Part shown: in pieces, positions 33,545 through 38,484 of the stretch
How the letters are laid out: every line of letters starts with the position of its first letter
Numbering within the stretch: position 1 is the stretch's first letter
Source of the DNA: Burkholderia anthina
Lineage (GTDB): Bacteria > Pseudomonadota > Gammaproteobacteria > Burkholderiales > Burkholderiaceae
DNA length: 38,484 bases
Assembly: GCF_902498995.1 (NCBI RefSeq)
Contig: NZ_CABVLY010000044.1
Span: 1 to 38,484, forward strand
Reading direction: 5' to 3'
Translations under genes and position numbers: made by a program
Notes under the pieces: generated by a model
Seen by the model: the letters and a program-made list of their open reading frames with translations, nothing else
What the model was told of the DNA's origin: nothing
Databases searched by the model: none

Positions 33545-33588
33545 CGTCGGCTCCGGTAAAGGCGTGAAGGAAAGAGTGGGCGACGCGC

Positions 33589-34419
33589 TCAGGCCGCGAG
33601 CGGCGCGCCGAGGAAGTCGCCGAACGCGGCGTAGAAGCCCGCCGCGTTGTCCCACGGAATCATGTGGCCCGCGTCGGGCACGCGCACGTGCCGCATCGAC
33701 GGCGTGGCGCGCTGCAGTTCCGCGACGTCGTCGTCGCGCACCACGTCGCCGCGCCCGGCCGTGATCAGCAGCGACGGCACGGTCAGCCGCGCGGCGTCCG
33801 CGTGGAAATCGTCGCTATGGAAGCTCTCGTACGTCGCGCGCACCGCGCGCTCGTCGCAGGTGTGCAGCCATTCGGCGCGCAGTTGCAGCTCGGCATCGGT
33901 CCAGGTCGGGCAGAACGCGCGCATCCCTTCGGCGTCGGTGCCGGCGCGCGCGAGCGCCATCGAGTCGATGTACCACGGCAGCTTGCCCGGATAGTCGCGG
34001 CGGTTCGGGCCTGACACCGGCGGATCGACGAGCACGACCGATTCGAGCCCGCGGATGGCGCGCCGCGCCGAGCGGGCGGCGATCCGCGCGCCCATCGAAT
34101 GGCCGACGAGGCTCGTGCGCGGCAGGCCGAGCGCGGCAACCAGCGCCGCGATGTCGTCGGCCTGCGCGTCGAGACCGTAGTCGAGCGTCGACGACGCCTC
34201 GGACAGCCCGCGGCCGCGCACGTCGAGCACGTAGGTGTCGAACGCCGCGCCGAACACTTCGCCGACGAAGCCCCACGTGATCGCGGGGCTCGTGATGCCG
34301 GGGATCAGCACGATGGCCGGGCGCGATGCGCGCGCGCCGGACGCGCCGCCGTAGCGCAGGTAGTGCTGGCGGATGCCGTTGGCGTGGACGTTCGCGCCGT
34401 ACAGGAAAGTTGAAGACAT
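33589..34419 (-). CDS. nicD: N-formylmaleamate deformylase (NicD)
   Basis: A 276-residue alpha/beta hydrolase. The nucleophile elbow GHSMG places the catalytic Ser at residue 108. The late His is in 'VPDAGHMIPWDN', and 'ITAGRGDVVRDDDV' precedes it. Oxyanion-hole sequence is 'LIPGITSPAITWG'. The enzyme removes formate from N-formylmaleamate to give maleamate. ATG 34419 has GGAG at good spacing, so the 9-residue-longer frame is not used. It lies between nicE and nicX in one leftward operon. Confidence 0.93.
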   Translation of the reverse strand: MSSTFLYGANVHANGIRQHYLRYGGASGARASRPAIVLIPGITSPAITWGFVGEVFGAAFDTYVLDVRGRGLSEASSTLDYGLDAQADDIAALVAALGLPRTSLVGHSMGARIAARSARRAIRGLESVVLVDPPVSGPNRRDYPGKLPWYIDSMALARAGTDAEGMRAFCPTWTDAELQLRAEWLHTCDERAVRATYESFHSDDFHADAARLTVPSLLITAGRGDVVRDDDVAELQRATPSMRHVRVPDAGHMIPWDNAAGFYAAFGDFLGAPLAA

Positions 34420-34453
34420 GAAAAAGCTCCGTCGAAAGGGCGGCAACCCGTAA

Positions 34454-35206
34454 TCAGTACGCGCCGGACAGCAGTGCGCCGGCGCCCGGCACGACCGGTT
34501 CGAGATCGAGTTCGCGCAGCATCGCGTAGGTGGTCGCGATCGCGGCCGTGATCACCGGCTTGCCCGTCATCGCCTCGACCTTCGCGACGGCCGGCAGCGA
34601 CGGCATCTGTACGCAGGCGGACAGCACGATCGCATCGGCGTCCTGGTACGGCAGCGTCTTCACGATGTCGGGCAGGCGCGCCGGGTCGTGACGGCCGACG
34701 TCGAGGTTGTCCGGAATTTCCAGCGCGCGGTACGCGATCACGTCGTAGCCTTCGTTGCGGATGTAGTCGACCACCAGCTCGGTCAGCGGCACCATGTACG
34801 GCGCGACCACCACGATGCGCTTCGCGCCGATCACCTTCAGTGCGTCGACGAGCGCGCCGGCGCTGGTGATGACGGGGGCGTCGCCGCCGTTCTCCTGCGT
34901 GCGCTCGCGCAGACGCTTCTGCGACACGCGGTGATAGCCGTGGCCCATCGCCATGATCGCGACGAGGCACGCATAGCCGAGCACGTCGACGCGCGCATCG
35001 CTCAGCTCCATCGCGCAGCGGTCGGATTCGGCATCCATCGCCGCCAGCTCTTCCTTGACGACCTTCTTCATCCGCATCCGGCTCGAGTGATACGTGAAGC
35101 GTTCGGGCCGGATCGTTTCGCGCAACCGCAGCATCGCGGGAATCTCGGTTTCCATCGTCGTGTTGGAACTCGGCACGATCTGGCCGATGCGGTAGGTCTT
35201 GCTCAT
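34454..35206 (-). CDS. nicE: Maleate cis-trans isomerase (NicE)
   Basis: A 250-residue enzyme of the Asp/Glu racemase superfamily converting maleate to fumarate for the TCA cycle. The two catalytic cysteines are Cys80 ('LGYACLVAIMAMG') and Cys198 ('VLSACVQMPSLP'), 118 residues apart, the same spacing as Cys82/Cys200 that I recall for characterised maleate isomerases. The substrate loop 'IGQIVPSSNTTMETEIPAML' is characteristic. ATG 35206 fits the family start. It is the first gene of the leftward operon, with its own promoter at 35,274-35,302. Confidence 0.95.
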   Translation of the reverse strand: MSKTYRIGQIVPSSNTTMETEIPAMLRLRETIRPERFTYHSSRMRMKKVVKEELAAMDAESDRCAMELSDARVDVLGYACLVAIMAMGHGYHRVSQKRLRERTQENGGDAPVITSAGALVDALKVIGAKRIVVVAPYMVPLTELVVDYIRNEGYDVIAYRALEIPDNLDVGRHDPARLPDIVKTLPYQDADAIVLSACVQMPSLPAVAKVEAMTGKPVITAAIATTYAMLRELDLEPVVPGAGALLSGAY

Positions 35207-35273
35207 GACGGGAGGCTCCGTGTCGGTAAGGGTGGGGCGGCACGCGGATGCGGGGTCGCCTGATTTCGAGCAA

Positions 35274-35302
35274 AGTCTAGTGTGTACATTTGAAAATGGC
35301 AA
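35274..35302 (-). promoter_or_regulatory. Predicted sigma-70 promoter of nicE-D-X-F-nicB operon
   Basis: On the minus strand, TTGCCA (35302-35297) and TAGACT (35279-35274) are separated by exactly 17 bp, a good sigma-70 match. The putative NicR operator (35278-35291) occupies the spacer and touches the -10 box, so a bound repressor would block RNA polymerase. Transcription should begin near 35,267. Confidence 0.7.
35278..35291 (+). promoter_or_regulatory. Putative NicR operator, nicE operon
   Basis: TAGTGTGTACATTT keeps the first half and centre of the pseudo-palindrome and is weaker in its last four bases. The preceding TC is shared with the nicT-side site (CTAGTGTGTAC). Confidence 0.7.
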
Positions 35303-35421
35303 TGGATCAAAATGATTGCCGATCGATGCGGAGCGTTTGTGAGCGCGAGATATCTGGATTTTATTGGTGTTTTCCCGTATATCTCGGCCGTGCTCGACAA
35401 TCCTCTTGTCGTGAATAAATT

Positions 35422-35435
35422 GAGTGTGTACGCTA
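35422..35435 (+). promoter_or_regulatory. Putative NicR operator, nicC operon
   Basis: GAGTGTGTACGCTA, 70 bp before the nicC ATG, differs from the nicT-side element in one base of 14 when that site is read on its coding strand. A possible promoter, TCGACA (35394-35399), 16 bp, TAAATT (35416-35421), would start transcription inside it. Confidence 0.75.
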
Positions 35436-35504
35436 CATAAATGCCATTCAATCCGCCCGTTCTCGCACCGTGTTCGGCGACGGGCCCACGATCAGGAGAT
35501 CCGC

Positions 35505-36662
35505 ATGAGCAAACCCCGTATCGCAATCATCGGCGCCGGTCTCGGCGGCACGGCCGCGGCTGCACTGCTGCAGCGCGGCGGCTACGACGTCGCGTTGTAC
35601 GAGCAGGCGCCGGCGTTCTCGCGCCTCGGCGCGGGGATTCATCTCGGCCCGAACGTGATGAAGATCATGCGGCGCATCGGCTGCGAGGACGCGCTGGAGA
35701 CGATGGGTTCGCATCCGGATTTCTGGTACAGCCGCGACTGGCGGACGGCCGACGTGCTGTCGCAGATTCCGCTCGGCGACTACGCGCGCAAGACGTACGG
35801 CGCGAGCTACCTGACCGTGCATCGCGGCGATTTCCATGCATTGATGACGCAGGCGGTGACGCCCGGCACGATCCGCTTCGGCAAGCGGCTTGCTGCGGTG
35901 GAGGACACCGGCGGCGAGGTGCGCCTGACGTTCGCGGACGGCAGCGTCGAGACGGCCAACATCGTGATCGGCGCGGACGGCGTGAATTCGCGGATTCGCG
36001 AGCACCTGCTCGGCGCGGAGCCGCCGCGCTATACGGGCTACGTCGCGCATCGCGCGGTATTCCCCGCGTCGCTGCTCGGCAACAAGCCGTACGACATGTG
36101 CGTGAAGTGGTGGTCGGAGGATCGCCACATGATGGTCTACTACGTGACCGAGAAGCGCGACGAGTATTACTACGTGACCGGCGTGCCGCAGGCCGAGTGG
36201 CCGGAAGGCGTGTCGATGGTCGACAGCAGCCGCGACGAAATGCGCGAAGCGTTCGCGGGTTTTCATGCGGACATCCAGCACCTGATCGACGTGTCGCCGT
36301 CGATCACGAAGTGGCCGCTGCTCGAGCGCGATCCGCTGCCGCTGTGGAGCCGCGGCCGTCTCGTGCTGCTCGGCGATGCATGCCATCCGATGAAGCCGCA
36401 CATGGCGCAGGGCGCCGCGATGGCGATCGAGGATGCCGCGATGCTCGCGCGCTGTCTCGACGAGGTCGGCATCGGCGATTACGCGGGCGCGTTCGCGCTG
36501 TACGAAGCGAATCGCGCGGCGCGTGCGTCGAAGGTGCAGCTCGTGTCGCACAACAACACGTGGCTGCGCACGAACGAGGATCCGGCGTGGGTGTTCGGCT
36601 ACGACGTGTTCGGCGTGCCGCTGGAGTCGCCGTCGCGCAGCACCGTCGCGGCCGTCGCCTGA
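35505..36662 (+). CDS. nicC: 6-hydroxynicotinate 3-monooxygenase (NicC)
   Basis: A 385-residue FAD-dependent hydroxylase, matching the ~380 residues of the family. It turns 6-hydroxynicotinate into 2,5-dihydroxypyridine by decarboxylative hydroxylation with NADH and O2. FAD motifs are GxGxxG 'IIGAGLGGTAAAALL' (residues 8-22), 'HRGDFHALM' and 'VLLGDACHPMKPHMAQGAAMAIEDA'. The active-site His46 is in 'LGAGIHLGPN'. The segment 'CVKWWSEDRHMMVYYVTEKRDEYYYVTGVP' carries the Cys and His positions known from Pseudomonas NicC. ATG 35505 has AGGAG at ideal spacing, deciding against the upstream ATG at 35424, which lies inside the operator. Confidence 0.96.
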   Translation: MSKPRIAIIGAGLGGTAAAALLQRGGYDVALYEQAPAFSRLGAGIHLGPNVMKIMRRIGCEDALETMGSHPDFWYSRDWRTADVLSQIPLGDYARKTYGASYLTVHRGDFHALMTQAVTPGTIRFGKRLAAVEDTGGEVRLTFADGSVETANIVIGADGVNSRIREHLLGAEPPRYTGYVAHRAVFPASLLGNKPYDMCVKWWSEDRHMMVYYVTEKRDEYYYVTGVPQAEWPEGVSMVDSSRDEMREAFAGFHADIQHLIDVSPSITKWPLLERDPLPLWSRGRLVLLGDACHPMKPHMAQGAAMAIEDAAMLARCLDEVGIGDYAGAFALYEANRAARASKVQLVSHNNTWLRTNEDPAWVFGYDVFGVPLESPSRSTVAAVA

Positions 36663-36775
36663 CGCACGCGAGCCCGGCGCCGTGCGGCGCGCGGCCGTAT
36701 CGCGGATCGTGCGGCGGTACGCGCGCATTTCGGCGTGTTATACGTGAGCAGCGTGCGTGACACCGGCCGTCGCGA

Positions 36776-36800
36776 GCCGGCGGCCATGCCTGCCGCCGGC
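36776..36800 (+). other. Perfect 9-bp hairpin between nicC and nicA
   Basis: GCCGGCGGC (36776-36784) pairs with GCCGCCGGC (36792-36800) over seven bases. It lies 37 bp before the nicA ATG in a 175-bp gap. With no T tract, it is more likely an mRNA-stability or processing element than a full terminator. Confidence 0.5.
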
Positions 36801-36837
36801 CCGGCCCCGGCGCGCACGCTGCCTTCCGGATCCATTC

Positions 36838-37344
36838 ATGTCCCATCCCGCTCCTTCGTCGCGGCCGCTCGCGTTTCGCGTGAACGGCGCGCCGCATACC
36901 TTCGACGATGCCGCGCCCGATGCGCCGCTGCTGCTGGTCCTGCGCAACGACTGCGCGCTCAACGGCCCGAAATACGGCTGCGGGTTCGGCCAGTGCGGCG
37001 CGTGCACCGTGCTCGTCGACGGACAGCCGACGCGCGCGTGCGTCGTGCCGGCCGCCGCGGCCAACGGGCGCGACGTGACGACGCTCGAAGGGCTCGGCTC
37101 GCGCGCTGCGCCGCATCCGATCCAGCGCGCGTTCATCGACGAGCAGGCCGCGCAATGCGGCTATTGCCTGAACGGGATGATCATGAGCACGAAGGCGCTG
37201 CTCGACCGCGATCCGTCGCCGGACGATGCGGCGATCCGCGCCGCGCTGCGCTTCAACCTGTGCCGCTGCGGCACGCATCTGGAGATCATTCGCGCGGTGC
37301 ATCGGGCCGCGCGTTATCTGCGGGGCGACGGCGATGAAGCATGA
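36838..37344 (+). CDS. nicA: Nicotinate dehydrogenase [2Fe-2S] small subunit (NicA)
   Basis: A 168-residue iron-sulfur subunit of the xanthine-dehydrogenase type. The plant-type cluster ligands are Cys48, Cys53, Cys56 and Cys68 ('GCGFGQCGACTVLVDGQPTRAC'). The second, four-helix cluster uses Cys107/Cys110 ('CGYCLNGMIM') and Cys142/Cys144 ('CRCGTH'). It passes electrons from the molybdenum centre during C6 hydroxylation of nicotinate towards cytochrome c. ATG 36838 gives a normal length; the ribosome site is weak. It overlaps the next gene by 11 bp, pointing to coupled translation. Confidence 0.95.
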   Translation: MSHPAPSSRPLAFRVNGAPHTFDDAAPDAPLLLVLRNDCALNGPKYGCGFGQCGACTVLVDGQPTRACVVPAAAANGRDVTTLEGLGSRAAPHPIQRAFIDEQAAQCGYCLNGMIMSTKALLDRDPSPDDAAIRAALRFNLCRCGTHLEIIRAVHRAARYLRGDGDEA

Positions 37345-38484
37345 CCTCAGCCTGACCGCGCGGCCCGAACCCGACACGACACAGGGCGAGCCGCGCGGTG
37401 AAGTCGTCGCCGATTCCGCGCAGCGCGGGGGCGATGCGGCACGCACGCATCGCGCGCGCTACGAATGGCCGATCGGCGACACGCGCGCGCAGGCCTCGTT
37501 CAACGTCGAAACCCGAACCGCGCCCGACGGACGGATGACGACGTGGCGGTATCGCGCGCAAGCCGGCGCGACGCCGGATGCGCCACCCGCGGCAACGGAC
37601 GGCGACGCATCCGCGCCGTCGTCACCATTCGTCTACCGGCATGCGCAGACGTCGATCGAAATGGCCGATGCCGATCACGCGATTCCCGGCCACGCACACG
37701 CATTCGCACGCGAATCCTTCGTCGACGAACTGGCCGGTACGCTGGGCCGCGATCCGGTCGCGCTGCGTTTGCAGCATCTCGATGCATCGCGCGATGCGGG
37801 GCCGCGCGAGATTATCCGGATGGTCAGCGAACGCGCCGCGTGGGGCGAACCGGCCGCAGCCGACGCGCAGGCGCGGGCGAATACGCGTGTCAGCGGCCGC
37901 GGCTTCGCATTCGACGGCGCCGGCACGCTCGCCGCGCCGCTCGACAGCGGGAAGCCGCCAGCCGATGCCGCGCACGAAAGCGACCCGCACTGGTCCGCGT
38001 GGGTCGTCGATCTCGACGTCGATCGCGCGACGGGCGACGTCGCGGTGCGGCGCGTGGTGGCGGGGCAGGGCGCGGGCGAACCGGGGCAGCCGTCGATGGC
38101 CGGTCTGCCCGCGTGGCAGATCGAGGCGGCGATCTCGCGCGTGATGGGCGCGCGGTTGTCCGCGCGTCCTGCGCATGACGAGACCGGCCACGGCATGCCG
38201 CCGGATACGATCGCGCATGAACTCGTCGCGTTCGATCCGGCGGCCGCCGGTGCCGATCGCGCGCAGCCGTTGTCGACCCGCGACGCGCAACGGATCGAGC
38301 AGGCGGCCGCGCCGGCCGCCGCCGCGATCGCGAACGCGCTGTACGACGCGACGGGCGTGCGATTTCGCGCGCCGCCGTTCGACGCCGCGCGCATTCGTGC
38401 GGCGCTGGCACGGCCGGTGCCGGCCGATCTCGCCGAAGGGCAGCCGGGCGCACCGCGCCGCCCGTCGCGCTGGCGCCGCTGGCT
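37334..38484 (+). CDS. Degenerate molybdopterin-domain protein next to nicA, 5' part (probably cytochrome c-bearing NicB C-terminal equivalent); runs off window
   Basis: ATG 37334 overlaps the nicA stop (ATGAAGCATGA) and the frame is open for 383 codons to the window end. About 65 N-terminal residues are Ala/Arg-rich and unrecognised. From residue ~115 it aligns with the C-terminal half of the intact subunit at 29,361-31,649: 'FARESFVDELAGTLGRDPVALRLQHL' versus 'FAHDAFVDECAALAGIDPLAFRIRHL', 'WSAWVVDLDVDRATGDVAVRRV' versus 'WSAWVVDLSVDRVSGEIRIERV', and 'IANALYDATGVRFRAPPF' versus 'VANALFDATGVRVYAPPF'. The catalytic Glu is kept, but GAG before it has become QRI, the QDTGTMINP loop has become QGAGEPGQP, and the whole N-terminal cofactor region is missing. 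It therefore probably cannot hold molybdopterin. Ending in 'RRPSRWRRWL', it likely continues into a membrane anchor and cytochrome c domains. Confidence 0.85.
   Translation, partial: MKHDLSLTARPEPDTTQGEPRGEVVADSAQRGGDAARTHRARYEWPIGDTRAQASFNVETRTAPDGRMTTWRYRAQAGATPDAPPAATDGDASAPSSPFVYRHAQTSIEMADADHAIPGHAHAFARESFVDELAGTLGRDPVALRLQHLDASRDAGPREIIRMVSERAAWGEPAAADAQARANTRVSGRGFAFDGAGTLAAPLDSGKPPADAAHESDPHWSAWVVDLDVDRATGDVAVRRVVAGQGAGEPGQPSMAGLPAWQIEAAISRVMGARLSARPAHDETGHGMPPDTIAHELVAFDPAAAGADRAQPLSTRDAQRIEQAAAPAAAAIANALYDATGVRFRAPPFDAARIRAALARPVPADLAEGQPGAPRRPSRWRRW

Noticed and set aside
37334..38484. Calling the partial gene after nicA a pseudogene
   Set aside because: The frame is open for 383 codons, is coupled to nicA, and preserves fold-core motifs. 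Loss is restricted to cofactor-binding parts, which fits a changed role better than decay.

Overview
The window is high-GC DNA with nearly wall-to-wall genes. GC-rich codon use, stacked ABC/MFS transport genes, LysR and MarR regulators, a YadA-type adhesin, a DUF3005-like protein and a nicotinate (nic) catabolic cluster all suggest a Burkholderia-type betaproteobacterium, probably on a secondary, accessory-rich replicon. That assignment is inferred from gene content. No RNA gene, insertion sequence, integrase or CRISPR array was seen.

Region 1 (1-6.1 kb) holds the 3' end of a giant trimeric autotransporter adhesin built from long in-frame repeats, then a small BamE/SmpA-type lipoprotein and a glycolipid-binding-domain protein. 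Region 2 (6.1-17.3 kb) is a sulfonate/sulfate-ester scavenging island. It has three SsuA-like binding proteins, two adjacent SsuC-like permeases, one SsuB-like ATPase, and two Fe(II)/2-oxoglutarate dioxygenases, one of them AtsK-like. A DUF427 protein, an orphan DppA-like peptide-binding protein and a small DUF2591-like protein are interspersed.

Region 3 (17.4-28.4 kb) is mixed transport and regulation. It contains a LysR/DHA2-MFS divergent pair, an AEC carrier, a second LysR, a hydantoin/allantoin-racemase-like protein next to an NCS1 nucleobase/hydantoin transporter, two small Burkholderia-type proteins and a DUF4397 lipoprotein.

Region 4 (27.1-38.5 kb) is a complete lower nicotinate pathway. 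An ACS-family MFS (nicT-like) diverges from a MarR regulator (nicR). A leftward operon nicE-nicD-nicX-nicF ends with a molybdopterin subunit. A divergent rightward operon carries nicC, nicA and a partial gene running off the window. Together they predict nicotinate -> 6-hydroxynicotinate (NicA plus molybdenum subunit) -> 2,5-dihydroxypyridine (NicC) -> N-formylmaleamate (NicX) -> maleamate (NicD) -> maleate (NicF) -> fumarate (NicE).

Two things stand out here. First, the NicB function appears split. An intact molybdopterin subunit without cytochrome domains sits at the end of the leftward operon, while the gene next to nicA encodes a degenerate molybdopterin domain that probably leads into cytochrome c domains beyond the window. 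Second, the pseudo-palindrome TAGYGTRYACRCTA occurs in front of all four nic transcription units, which is the pattern expected for a NicR operator regulon.
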